Source: Theropithecus gelada | Lineage: Eukaryota; Chordata; Mammalia; Primates; Cercopithecidae | Length of the DNA stretch: 64,000 bases | Assembly: GCF_003255815.1 (NCBI RefSeq) | Contig: NC_037673.1 | Coordinates: 11,363,006-11,427,005 of the forward strand | Direction of reading: 5' to 3' | Shown: in pieces, positions 47,449 to 59,300 of the stretch | Layout: every line of letters begins with the position of its first letter | Position numbering within the stretch: position 1 is the stretch's first letter | Translations under genes and position numbers: made by a program | Notes under the pieces: generated by a model | The model's database searches: none | The model's input: only the letters and a program-made list of their open reading frames with translations | Told to the model about the DNA's origin: nothing

Positions 47449-48573
47449 CTTCGTGGATTTATCTACCTTCGGTCTCTGAAGTCAGTGACCTGTGGAGGGG
47501 GTCTCTGAGCGGACGTCCTTTTAGTTGACGTTGGTACGATTCCTCTGTTTGTTAGTTTTCCTTCTAACAGCGAGGCCCCTCTGCTGCAGGTCTGCTGGAG
47601 TTTGCTGGAGGCCCACTCCAGACCCTGTTTGCCTGGGTATCACCAGCAGAGCCTACACAACAGCAAACAGTCCTCCCTGTTCCTCTGGAAGCTTTGTCCC
47701 AGAGGAACACCTGCCAGATGCCAGCCAGAGCTCTCCTGCATGAGGTATCTGTTGGCCCCCACTGGGAGGTGTCTCCCATTCAGGACACACAGGGGTCAGG
47801 GACCCACTCGAGGAGGCTGTCTGTCTCTTATCAGAACTCGAATGCTGTGCTGGGAGAACTGTTGCTCTCTTCAGAGCTGTCAGGCAGGGACGTTTAAGTC
47901 TGCTAAAGCTGTGCCTGAAGCCACCCCTTCCCCCAGGTGCTCTGTCCCAGGGAGATAGGGGTTTTATCTGTGAGCCCCTGACTGGGGCTGCTCCCTTTCT
48001 TTCAGAGATGCCTTACCCAGTGAGGAGAGATCTAGAGAGGTGGTTTGCCTTACAGAGCTGCAGAGGGCTCGGCCCAGTTCAAAATTTCTGGCAGCTTTGT
48101 TAACACTGTGAGGGTAAAACCACCTATTCAAGCTTCAGCAATGGCAGATGCCCCTCCCCCCACCAAGCTTGAGCATCCCAGGTAGAGCTCAGACTGCTGT
48201 GCTAGCAGCGAGAATTTCAAGCCAGTGGATCTTAGCTTGCTGGGCTCCACGGGGGTGGGACCTGCCGAGCCAGGCACTGGAGGGAGTCTCCTGGTCTGCT
48301 GGTTGTGAAGACCATGGGAAAAGAGCAGTATCGGGGCCGGAGAGTTCCATTCCTCCCAGTACAGTCTCTTACAGCTTCCCTTGGTTAGAAAAGGGAAATC
48401 CCCCGACCCCTTGCACTTCCTGGGTGAAGCAATACCCCACCCTGCTTCGGCTCGCCCTCCGTGGGCTGCACCCACTGTCCAACCAGTCACAGTGAGATGA
48501 ACTGGGTACCTCAGTTGGAAATGCAGAAATCACCCACCTTCTGCATCGATCTTGCTGGGCACTGCAGACCGGA
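47449..48573 (-). promoter_or_regulatory. L1 5' UTR (internal promoter region)
   Basis: About 1.1 kb upstream of ORF1 that is richer in G+C than its surroundings. In young L1s this region holds a sense Pol II promoter near the first 100 bases and an antisense promoter further in. This copy is diverged and lacks the very first bases, where a YY1 site normally lies, so activity is doubtful. Frames of 115-120 codons on both strands at 47602-48495 have no family resemblance and are read through this non-coding part. Confidence 0.8.
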
Positions 48574-50219
48574 GCTGGTCTATGAAACTAATATAGAGTC
48601 CACACACCTGTACAAGTAAGGCCAAATTTCTTCTAATTTTCCTGTTTGCCACTGTAATATTCATGGGTTTTACAATCAGAAAACGTAGGGCCCATCACTC
48701 TCGAAGTTTTCAGAAATTCTGGAACTCTGAAACTTACACAGTCTTTTTATATAAGATAAATCACGTTTTCCCACCCAAGCAGGAGTAGTAGAGAAGACAG
48801 AAAGTAATTGCTGTAGATTTTCACTTCGTATAGTTCTCTCTCTAAACAGTTCTCTCTCAATTAATTTACAGATATAGCTATCATTATACAGATAAATACC
48901 CAGATATAAATCCCACTATGTTATAAATGCATTTTTGTGGCTTTTGTGGTCTTTTTCTTTTTATTTTTTTAGAAAATCTGCTTTAATGGTTGAGCAAAGA
49001 CTTATTTGAAATTGCAATAAATGATTATGCATAAGTTTTGGGTTTTATGAGTTAAAATTAATTTGTGTTATTGTTGCTTTACATTTGGAAATTCAGTCTA
49101 ATCTTTTTCTCATGCTTTAAAATCTTATTCTGAAGGCTGTGTTTTATTGTTTTGTAAGTTTTGTAATGGCCTCAAGCCCAAAGCACCATAGATTTGAATT
49201 GGAATTACCATGCTGAATTATTTATTCAATATTAGAAAGGCAGCTAATTTTTACATGAAAAGCGAAGAGGGAATTTAGGCAAGACATTTATAACTTCAGA
49301 TAACATATAAATATAAATACAGAACTGATAAAAAAAAGTATATCTAAATGTTTGTTTAAGGCTCTATGATTGATCAGCATATGAGTCTTAAATCAGAGCC
49401 ACAGAAAGAGTGAAGTGTCCAAGTGTTGGCTTAGGGGTGAGGGTTTTGATTTGTGCATGTCCTCTATACCATAATTATGACTAGATTTACAAGACCTGGG
49501 TATATTCAACCACATTTTAAAACATGAAGCCGAATTTATTCACAGAGGTTTGGGAACCAGGTTAAGTTATTACCAGAAAAAAATCCTTCTTAAATTACAA
49601 TAAATAAACACAGTGGGTTTTTGATTCCCAAGCAACTCTACAGTGTGGTTACTCTAAGTGTTGATTCTTTGAATATCTTTTGAATTCCAAATACAAGGTA
49701 CACCAGTAGACTTTAAAGTGAAACTGTATCTACAGCTTTTCCTCCTAAGAAAATAATCCACTGGCTTTCAAAATTATAGCAAGGTTAAAAGACAGTATAT
49801 ATGAGATAAAACATATGCTATGTTCCATTATGGACTTTCTAAGCTATTTAATGAAAACAGGTTTTTTCACATATGCATATATTTTATCACTTAACTTATT
49901 AATTTTAGAGTAGTTTTAAGTTCACAGCAAAGCTAAAAGGAAGGTACTAAGATTTCCCCTTCCTACTCCCACACATATATAGTCTTCCCCATTATCAACA
50001 TCCCCCACTAAAGTAGTACAATTGTTATAACTGATTAATCTACATTGACATAACATAATCACCCAAAGTTCATAGTCTACCTTAGGGTTCACTCTTGGTA
50101 TTGTGCGTTCTATGAGTTTGAAGAAATGTATAACATGTGTAGTTAAACTCATGTACATGAATTTCTGTAGCGTTAGAAGTGTTTCATTAGAAGTGGGATT
50201 GCTGAGTCAAAAGGTAAAT
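48574..50219. other. Unassigned AT-rich sequence
   Basis: No gene recognised. A segment near 49960-50215 that includes 'gcgttctatgagtttg' and 'agaagtgggattgctgagtc' resembles parts of old L1 3' regions in antisense but is too weak to name. Confidence 0.35.
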
Positions 50220-50233
50220 GCATATGTAGTTTT

Positions 50234-50503
50234 TTTGTTTGTTTGTTTGGTTGGTTGGTTTGTTTTGAGACAGATTCTTGCTCTGTCACCCAGGCTGGAG
50301 TTCAGTGGCGTGACTTCAGCTTACTGCAACCTCTGCCCTCCAGGTTCAAGCAATTCTCCTGCCTCAACCTTCCGAGTTAGCTGGGATTACAGGCACATGC
50401 CACCAGGCCCAGCTCATTTTTGCATTTTTTAAGTAGAGATAGGGTTTAACCATGCTGGCCAGGCTGGTCTCAAATTCCTGACCTTGTGATCCTCCTGCGT
50501 CAA
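50234..50503 (-). repeat. AluS: 5'-truncated Alu (antisense) with target duplication
   Basis: A reverse Alu whose tail has become (TTTG)n/(GGTT)n at 50234-50265. It has the full right arm and part of the left, but stops at 'gtgatcctcctgcgtc', so about 40-50 bases of the Alu 5' end are missing. A direct repeat, gcatatgtagtttt, lies at 50220-50233 and 50504-50517. This shows that truncation happened during integration rather than by later deletion. Confidence 0.9.
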
Positions 50504-50517
50504 GCATATGTAGTTTT

Positions 50518-52269
50518 GTCAGATATTGCTATATCCTTTCCAACGGGGTTACTGCAGGTTGCAATCCCCCTAGCAGTCTCTAAAGGAAGGCAGAATTTTT
50601 GAGGTGCCTAAAATATTTATTCAAACTAAGATTGTCAGTGAAAGTATTCTGAAAGGCACGGAACTGAAGAAAATATAAACATTTACTCAAAAGAGTAGAA
50701 AAAAGGCATTTGATATGCAATACTCATACTTTAAATGGGAAATGAGCCAATCAGGTAAACTAATGTATAGCAGAACAGACACTCACTTTCCATAGCACCA
50801 GCCCAGTCCCTGTTTTAACCGTGATACCCAATTTTCAAACAGCCACTGGCAGTGCCCATAGAGACTGATCTCCATAGAACCTGTGTTCTCCTGGCAAGTG
50901 CAACATTCTGAATCCAAGTAGAGATGAATGCCATTTGTCAGCAAGTGCAGTGGGTGGGAGAGAAGGCAACCAGAGCCCTCAGAGAAACCAGAGCAGGGCA
51001 GTTCTTGTTCCTCACAGAACCCCATCTTCTCTCACCACCTCTGTGTAACCTGACCCTCCTCCAACTTTTAACTCTTTTTATATTTTTTGCCTTTTGCCCC
51101 TGTATGTTGCATTCACCAGTCCTTAAAATCACAGGTGACCCAGAAGAGATTTTAATGTAGAAACAATCAAAACTTTTTTTGTGAATGAAACACTCATAAA
51201 TTCACTAAATATAAATGTTAAAAAAAAAACAGTTACAGCATATATATGTGTGTATATATATAAACTATTACATCATATATATGTGTATGTATATATATGG
51301 GTGTGATTATATATATGTGTATATATATACATTTTCAATTGCTTATATACTATTGGCTTAACTTTACTGCCTTTTAGGTATAAAGACAGCTTTATAGAAC
51401 AGCTATCCTTCCGAAGAGACAGCCATTATTAGATTAGGTACTTAAACCCACATCACAGCTTCATATTGTCACCCTTTCTGTGTCACCCTCAACTCTGTCC
51501 CAAATATTTAAAAAAGAGGTGAGAAATTCTTAGCGTCATGGCAGTGATTTACACGTATCATATATCTTTAGTATTGTCAATCTTGGGCTTTTAGCACCCA
51601 ATTTATGGGGGCAGAGGTTAAGGAGGAGGCCAGTGGGGTGAAAATCAGTGAGTTAATATAATGAGGAAGAGCTCGCAAAAGAGAGGCGCATTTATGAGTG
51701 ACATAAATCTCTGAAGTTTAAGAACAGCACTTAGCATACCAAACTGTCCAAATAGTCCTTGAATGCTGACAAAAGTTTTGTAAAAAGTTAAAAGAAAGAT
51801 GTACATACATTCTTCAGAGTTATTTTTTCAATACCTGAAAAAAAATCCTGTAATCCCATATTGGTTTGTGATACATGTTATCATTCCTTCATGGAGTTTT
51901 CAACTCAAGGTCAGAGGGTTCTTGAGTCATTCCTCTTTGGTGCAGATAAGTTGTATTTTATGGTCTACTGCAGTTCTCTGCCATTCTTCTTGACTTCCAA
52001 ATCTCAAGCTTAGAACATTTCTTATGAAACCTATGACTTTCATTAATATCAAACCTTTTTCCCTTTTGTGTAAATTAATATATTACCATTAAATTATATT
52101 TAAGTTTACCAAACATTTCTCAAAATTATCTCATTCTGTTTAAAAAATAATCCAAAACTTCGTCCTCAGTTAGTCTCTTCCATTGTAAACCAATCCTTCC
52201 TTTCTGAACTGGCTTGCTTAATTGATTGTATGCTTACTTTTTGATTCTATTAAACTAACTTAAATTTGG
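50518..52269. other. Unassigned sequence with TA/TG microsatellite
   Basis: Nothing named apart from the alternating tract at 51237-51335. Frames of 61-80 codons near 50783-51160 overlap on both strands and show no domains. Confidence 0.4.
51237..51335. repeat. (TATATG)n microsatellite-like tract
   Basis: Imperfect 'tatatatgtgtgtatatata' units are repeated four times with short spacers ('aaactattacatca', 'gggtgtgatt'). Likely length-variable. Confidence 0.85.
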
Positions 52270-52662
52270 CCCAATTCTGCTGCTGTATGTAGTTAACTGC
52301 AACGTAACCTAGTGTGTCAACCAAGAGCAAACCAACTTAACAGTCTATTCTTGCAATCAATAGCTGTGTCTCAGCCAATCACAGTAGCCAAGCTTCAGCC
52401 AATCACAAGTTGCCATCTGATAAGACCTTGTCCATATAAGGCAAATGCCTCATCACATCTTGTCCAAATAGGGCAAACACTGAGCTGTAACCAATCAGGC
52501 TGTTTCTACACCTCCTGTGCTTTTCTGATCTAAAAATACTATCTGCCCCTGAGTAGAGCTCCCTGAATCTCTCCTGGTTCTGAGAGCTGCCCAATTTATA
52601 AACTATTTTTGCTCAGATAAACTATGCTAAATTCGACTTGTCTGAAGTTTCCTTTCAACAGA
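52270..52662 (+). mobile_element. Probable solo LTR of an ERV, family not identified
   Basis: The 3' part looks like an LTR promoter and R region: 'caatcacagtagcc' and 'caatcacaagttgc' CCAAT-type boxes, a TATA-like 'ctaaaaatac' near 52531-52540, then 'gagagctgcccaatttataa', a polyadenylation-type 'agataaacta' near 52615-52624, and an end at 'cctttcaaca'. This layout occurs in several primate ERV1/ERVL LTRs. The left boundary is uncertain and no target duplication was found. No retroviral genes are adjacent. Confidence 0.55.
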
Positions 52663-54457
52663 TCTGACTGGTTTTCCAGTAAGGTGATACCAGATAGACT
52701 ACTATAGCGATTATGCTTCCTTAGAAATGAATTAATATAAAGACTAATGTGAAGTAGAGGAACAGGCTTTAAGCAAAAATACTTAAAACTCTGATGGATA
52801 ATAATGTGTTTATGAAATGTGAACCAAACACGGTTATGAAACTCTTAAGGTAAAAACAGTACACAATGAAAGCCCATGTATTCGAGTTTTAAGTTATTCA
52901 AAAACTGTGACAGGAAACACTACAAGTCAGTTCTATTTTGATCACAGTTGTGTGTGGTTTCCACATAAAACACCTAGATTTCATCAGTGCTTGTCCAATA
53001 TCATTACCAATGCTTCTAACAAGCGGTCCAGATTTGTGACAAAGGTGACGTGAATCTGTTTCAGGAAGTATCAAGCAGAACACGCTGCAGGGGTCCCACT
53101 CATACTGGACATGCAGTTTTGGCCTTGTTTTCTACTCCGTCAAAAATATTATTCTGGTTAATATCCCATAAACAGGTAGTGAACTAAAAAGAGGGTCAGA
53201 GACTTCCTGAGAGCAGGAAAAATAGTCACTCTACCACAGACGGTGGATAGGTACACGTGGGAGACAGAACTCTGATAATAAGCAGTTAAACATTACTTGG
53301 TGTTGATAATACAAGAAAAAAAAAATGTCAGGATTCCCTTCACTATCAGGAAAATAATCTAGATAGGTATTTTAGAAAACTAATGTATCAGATCAATCCA
53401 CTTCCTGCCAACTGAAGTTACGTCCTACTCTGATAGAAATGTGTACTTATTTATTATTCAAATGGTTGCAGCTTAACAAATCCGATATCTATCAGGAGGA
53501 GACTAGGTTTTCTGAAGTAGTTACGTCAGAACCCCTGCTTGGTATTTTACATTAATAAAATTGGCTAGAGCTCTAGACCTGCTGAGTCAAGAGTTAAAAT
53601 AAAACTCCCAAACCAGCAATCCATCACCTAGATAGTGCAAGCGGCCACAATGCTGACGGTGGAGTCTTTGATAGGTGTCCATTGAAATAAGGAGGATTAA
53701 TTAATGCTCTGACAATCATCAGCCTTCAATAGGAAACTAAATGTTATTAAGACAAAGCCCTCTAGCACTATTGATCATTGATACGAGCAGGGAACTGAGC
53801 TTAACATGAGGTGCTATGTCTATCTCACACAAATTAATCTAGCTAAAATACTACAAACCATGCAGATCACGAACAAAATTAAGGTTAATCTTCCTTTAGT
53901 GAAGAGTAACAACCTTATTTTAAATACTATAATAAGAGTATGGCAAGTTACACATGAGCTTAAGGAAAAAAGTAAAACGTTCTGGCCTGTATACGTGAAA
54001 AATCCAGAGCACTGGACTTTTTGGCTCATTGGCTCCAGGAACAAAGGACAGGTGTATGTATGATCTTTTGCCACCCACTCCACATCTCTCACTTCCATTT
54101 CTTTACTTGCCTCTGCTTGGTCTTACTGATGGATATATTTATTCTACATGGTGCTGGGATGGACACCAATAGTTCCGGAATTACATTATCTCAGAGGAGG
54201 GAAAAGACTTTTGTTTTTCAGCATTCCTTTCGTTTTCATGGGGGACTCTGACTAGCCCTTCCTGAAATGATGCCCATTCAGGAACCAATCAGTGTGATCA
54301 GGGAGATAAGATCCTAGATGGGCCAGTCATGAGGCACACCCCTATCCTGAAGAACTGAAATGAACAATCTCAATAGAATCACACAGAATGACTAGTTACC
54401 TAAAGGAAAGGGACTGCAAAAACCTGTAACTCTACTACACACACATTATGTACTCAA
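52663..54457. other. Unassigned sequence
   Basis: No gene or repeat recognised in 1.8 kb. Frames of 85-92 codons at 53806-54098 overlap on opposite strands. This is one of the longer repeat-free stretches. Confidence 0.4.
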
Positions 54458-54546
54458 TCCATTCAGATGGTATTTACTGAGTACCTAGTATGGGCCAGGC
54501 CTTGTGCTATGCCCTATAATTCCAGAAACACGGAGATTAAAACTGA
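54458..54546 (-). mobile_element. L2: L2 LINE 3' end (antisense), piece 1
   Basis: The block 'gatggtatttactgagtacc' followed by 'tagtatgggccaggccttgt' is the complement of the characteristic L2 3' end ('gcctggcacatagtaggtgctcaataaat' type). Homology stops after 'taaaactga' at 54546 and appears to resume at 54981. Confidence 0.68.
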
Positions 54547-54980
54547 TGCTTGTATCCCTATCAGAATTAAAATACTGTAATTCATTGAAGTTTCAGTTTT
54601 ATACCATCTTTAGGCCCATGAATCTGGACTATATTATTAGTAGTGTTTCTCTGAAACACAGTATGTAATAAAGTCTAGGAATTGTCAGCCAGGCTGCCTC
54701 TCACTCCCTTAGGTGTTAATAACTTTCACCACAACTCAAAGCTTTAGGGTTAGTCTCTGGTCATTGCTTCATTGGCTGCAATCAAGTGGGCTAATTTGGT
54801 GGTCCCTGTCTTTCCTGACACTCAGGTGTTTCTTTACTTTCGGCACCCAAATATGTTCAAGCCTCTACCTAATTAAACATGCCAACCAACAGCATAATGA
54901 TTTGTTGAATTCAACCAAAGAGTACAATCCCACTAGTGGCTGCTAATGACATTAGTAACGTATCCTCTTGTAGGTACTCA
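54547..54980. other. Unrecognised 434-base segment interrupting L2
   Basis: The segment begins 'tgcttgtatccc' and ends 'tgtaggtactca'. It is bounded by the 9-base direct repeat taaaactga at 54538-54546 and 54981-54989. The L2 match appears to pause before it and continue after it. It has TG at the start and CA at the end, as LTRs do, but no family I recognise and no evident terminal inverted repeats. Confidence 0.5.
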
Positions 54981-55400
54981 TAAAACTGAGGAATGACAAC
55001 AACCAGCTCCCTGACCTCATGGAGGCAGCATTCCGGTGAGGGAGACACAAACCAAACAGCTAGTAACACATTCATTCATTATTGTGGTTATTGTGATGAA
55101 CGTTCTAAAGCACAATCACAGGAATTACAAAAGAGTATATAATTCGAGTACATAACTTATTCTGGGAGACTAGATTAGGTTTCTCGAGAAAGGGATTTTG
55201 GAAGTGTAACGTGAAGGAAAGTCAAGAATTAACTAGGGGATGTGGGTGGCAGGAGTGAGGGAGAATGTTCCAGACAAATGGGACATTCTAAGGAAAAACT
55301 CTGAGGTGTAAAGACCACAGGATGCTGAGAAACGGGGAGAAGGCCAGAGCAAGAAAAAGTGAGAACAGCAAGTGGCTATCACCAACCCCTAAAGCAGCTC
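54981..55400 (-). mobile_element. L2: L2 LINE (antisense), piece 2
   Basis: It resumes with 'cagctccctgacctcatgga', the complement of the 'tccatgagggcagggac' neighbourhood of L2, and goes on to 'gaatgttccagacaaatggg' and 'cagcaagtgg'. The order is consistent with one L2 read from its 3' end. Confidence 0.62.
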
Positions 55401-55462
55401 TTAGATAATGCAGGAACACAGACCTACCCTAATGGTAAGGAATTGGCTCTTCATCCCCAGAG

Positions 55463-55717
55463 CAGTGGTTTCCACACATAACAATTTTGCCCCCCACCTA
55501 CACCCCCACACCCCCACATTTGGCATTGAATGGAGACACTTTGGTTGTCACATTGCCACAACTGTGGTAGTAGGAGTGGGGAGGGGGTGTTACTGACACA
55601 TTTAGTGGAAAGAGACCAGGGCAGCCATAAACATCCCACCACGCACAGGACATCCCCCTACAACAAATGGAATCATGCCGGCCTGGATGGGAAGAATGCT
55701 GAGGTTAAGAAACCCTG
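55463..55717 (-). mobile_element. MER5A: MER5A hAT-Charlie MITE inserted in L2
   Basis: The ends are 'cagtggtttccacacataac' and 'aggttaagaaaccctg', the MER5 terminal repeats. The interior has 'tttgccccccacctacaccc', 'ggagacactttggttgtcac' and 'catcccaccacgcacaggac'. A C-rich expansion, 'cacccccacacccccaca', lies at about 55500-55518. It has the same orientation as the copy at 15.2 kb. An 8-base target duplication is not evident. Confidence 0.83.
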
Positions 55718-55799
55718 TCTTAACACAGCACGAGGACCTAGAAAGGTTTTTAGCCAAGAAATTATCATATTAAAATGCACATCACATGCACTTAAAACC

Positions 55800-56340
55800 A
55801 CCAAAATATTGTTCCTATCAGGAAAATGGATAGGAGGAGGAGAGTGAGTAGATGTGTGTGGGCTGACAAAAGAAACAACCCAGGAAGTCAGGACAGAAAT
55901 AACGACACAGAGCAGTAGGTGGACTGCAGAGGAGGTCAGGATGAACAGAGGCAACACATGTCACGGACAACAAGCCAACCGGCTTGCTTATCACCAGCCA
56001 TGGGAGCAAGAAAAGGGAAAGTCCCCAAGAACCACTTTTGTGGTTGTGGCCATTAGGTAAACAGAGCTCTATCACTCACTCACATGAATGCCGGTGGAGA
56101 GAAAGCCACACACTCCGTTCCAGACATGTTGAGCTTTAGATGTCTGGGAAACAGGAGGGTGGAGATCTACAGGATGAGATGGAGGGCTGGGCTGCTGATG
56201 GCAATTTAGAGATGTCCACCATGGCCATGAGTGATCTCATTCAGGAAGGATAGAGTGAGATGCAAAGAAGATCTCCAGCTCAGCCTGGAGGAATTCTACC
56301 CCCAGTTGGGTGAGGAAGAATAAACTGGCTAAGAAAACAG
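55800..56340 (-). mobile_element. L2: L2 LINE (antisense), piece 3
   Basis: The sequence 'ttccagacatgttgagcttt' followed by 'agatgtctgggaaacaggag' near 56119-56158 fits the complement of the L2 coding region further upstream than piece 2. The pieces are collinear. Divergence is high and the limits are approximate. Confidence 0.5.
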
Positions 56341-59300
56341 AAGAACAGTCAGAATAGTAAGAGGAAAAACAAAGGAGAATAACATTTTATACCCAAGAAA
56401 AATGTATTTTAAGAAGGATGGAGTGTTCAACCGTTTAGAAGAAAACCCAGATATAAATGAGAACTGAACCGTGTCCATAGCTGACACTCCAGAAGTACTC
56501 GGATGAATCTAAAGGATGCAGATTAAAGTCTCCTGAACATAATAAAAGTATTCAAAAGAACATGACGTCAAACGCTTGTGTCTGCGCTGACATGTGCCCT
56601 GACTTTCCAGGTTCCCTTTCTCTTTCATGGTTTGTCTTCTTCAGCAGCCCTGATCTTGCTATTTATTCCACATGGCTTCTATTGTGCACATGCTGAAGTC
56701 TCTTAGAAATCCTGCTCTTGAGGGGAAAAAAAATTCTCTTTCCAGTCCCAACAGCGAAGTTAATGAAGGGATAATGAATGCAATAGAAAGCTTAAAGATT
56801 CATTTATTTGTGTAAGCCAACAATTTTTATAACTCACAATAATCTTAATTACAGCTATTTATCACAATGTAATTCCCACTGACCATGCCACATAGATACA
56901 TTTAATAATTTTATGTGTACTTCCTAGAACAAATTGGTTTACACCTGTCAGAAAGGCTGTGCTTGCCAGCTACCCGCAAGTTTGCTAATTACCTGCTTTG
57001 AAAATCTACTGACCTATCAGGAAAGGGTTAATCTTTCTCAGTAGCATTCCTGCGGTCACCATTTGAAGTAATTATCACAATATAGTAAGAAACAGACAAG
57101 CTGTCTACACATGAGATGACTGGAGCAGCATGCTGGCCTTCTGTGCAGGGAAGTGCCTGCTTGGTTTTCCCCAGGTAACTGGGAGCAGCAACTGGCCTAT
57201 CTGTAACGTCCTGCCATTGAGACACAGTGCAGTCATAGAGCATCTGAATTATCTCTGGTTTCTACAAAGAAGACATGCATCAGCTGCACGCTGGTTTCAC
57301 GTATCACGGTTTCATATGCTCTTACTAGACTCTCAGATCTTTATATGAAAGTTATTCTCTGTGCCTGAAGCCCTGGGCATTTCTATTGGGCTGGGGACAA
57401 TATTTTTTAGAAACCAACAGATGGAAGCAAGACGACAGAGAAAGCCGAGGTGTTGAAAACTGCCCTTGCAGCTTAACATCCAGTGTTCCACAGGCGTTCC
57501 AAACACAACTCATTCAGAATCATTTGCACATTATCACAACATCTGGATAGATGCATAAAAATGTGAAAATGTCTACTTTGGTCAGTGAATGTGTTCTAAA
57601 TAAAAGAATTATATCAAATGTATACTGGAATTATAAAAATTATATCTATAAAAGAATTATATCTATAAAAAATTATATCAAATGATACTTTGGGTCAATT
57701 TAGAGAAAAAAAGTTCCTCCTTTAATTTCTTTCTTAATGGTCTTTTGCTGTATTTATAAAGATGCAACAGATTTGGAGCTACATAAATCATAATACATTT
57801 CATGACACATGGACAGTGAACAGTAGAAGAGACACAGTTATTGTTCTTAATGGCAATACAGAAAATTACTGAACACCAAAAATTTACCCAGAACTGTGTG
57901 ATGGGCAGGTAAAACCAGGGTCCTTGCTCTTGGGTGGAAATGCAACGCATAACCAAACCAAGAGGCTTCACAGATTGGCATGTGGTCTGCTGTTCCAATA
58001 GGATGAAAAACAGAAACAACGAAACTCAAAAACCCTAGCACTGAAAATATTACAGAAATAGGCAACTATGAACGAGGAGGAAAAGGTGGAGGAATTAGAA
58101 TGTGCAAACTCAATGTGTAGAAAACATAATTAAATAAAGATAATTACCAAATTTATTGGAACAGAAAACATAGCCCCACAACACAATTTAAATCACATTT
58201 TCTACATCACTTATTTGCCAGTCAATGAAGCATCGATTTGTAATCTCTTCTGTATTTTCTGATGGTTCAGTTTGCACTGCTAATTTATCGTGCACTTCTG
58301 GAATTTATCTATCTAACTAGTTTCTAACGTATTTTACCCTTCACTTAGAAATCCACAGACACGTAATGGAGACTCAAGACATTTAAATATTCTTTTAAAA
58401 GCAGGGTATTACATAGAATATTAAGCTTCCATGTCAGAATGTAAACTCCAATGAGGTGATAAAAATTTCACTGAAAGAATTTTAAGTATTCTGAGCAATG
58501 CACAGACTATTTATCAAACAGCAGTAGAAAATAAACAGGTTTCATTACTCCAAACATTTAACCTCTCTTAAGTCACATATTTACACCTCAATTCATAGTC
58601 CATAATAAAACCATTAGTAGAATACTCATGAACCAGTATAAAGACAACGATTTCTTTTTCTGAAATACAAATGAATCATTTTAAATAATCCATAGCACAA
58701 CCTAAGTTAGCGATCCTGTAACCGTTGAAGAGTGTCTTTGCATTTAAACACGGTACTTTGCCAATAATTAGTATTCTTCATTTATTTTCTACTGAACTGC
58801 TCTTTATAAAGCACTCAAAGAGAAAACTAATGTGTATCTTCTTAAACTTTTAAGTGAAGGCAAATATTCTCTGGAAAGCGAGTTTCTCATCGCTCTCCTT
58901 CAAAAAGTCACTTGGAATCATATAAACAAGAAATCTCTGTTGACACCCTACGGAGAAACAACATACACAGCTGCAGGCAGTATTACCATGTCTTTCCATT
59001 ATGATGACTGGCAGACTTCAGGTCAGAGCCCAGAGTTCTGGAGCGCTGCCCATGTTTCATTTTCTCGCTGTAACATGAAGGGTTTTGAGGACATAAACTC
59101 TTAGCTCCCAATAGTCCTAACATATTATGACAGTAAAAGTGCTAGGATTGCATGGTTTCAGGGAAGAGAATAAAAAGGGTGTAGACCTAATAATATACCA
59201 CTATGATGTTGCTCCACTTTTCATCAAGAAAGACAGCTACTATTAGGTTTTTACACATTATTTTTAATAGAAGAGAAATAGTGCAAATATTTAATGAGAC

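Larger units (their letters stand above)
42352..48573 (-). mobile_element. L1PA: Nearly full-length primate L1 (antisense)
   Basis: A LINE-1 of about 6.2 kb in reverse. From low to high coordinate: a short T-rich tail (42352-42370), the 3' UTR, ORF2 (about 42590-46363), the inter-ORF spacer, ORF1 (about 46400-47448) and a GC-richer 5' UTR up to 48573. The end near 48573 ('ctgcagaccggagctg') corresponds to within a few tens of bases of the L1 start, so only the extreme 5' end is missing. No target duplication is obvious. The 3' UTR and the N-terminal ORF1 type point to an older L1PA or L1PB lineage. Both reading frames are broken, so it cannot mobilise by its own proteins. Confidence 0.9.

Noticed and set aside
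47525..48495. Several Pro/Ser/Arg-rich frames of 70-120 codons
   Set aside because: They fall in the GC-richer 5' UTR of the L1. The composition explains the lack of stops.
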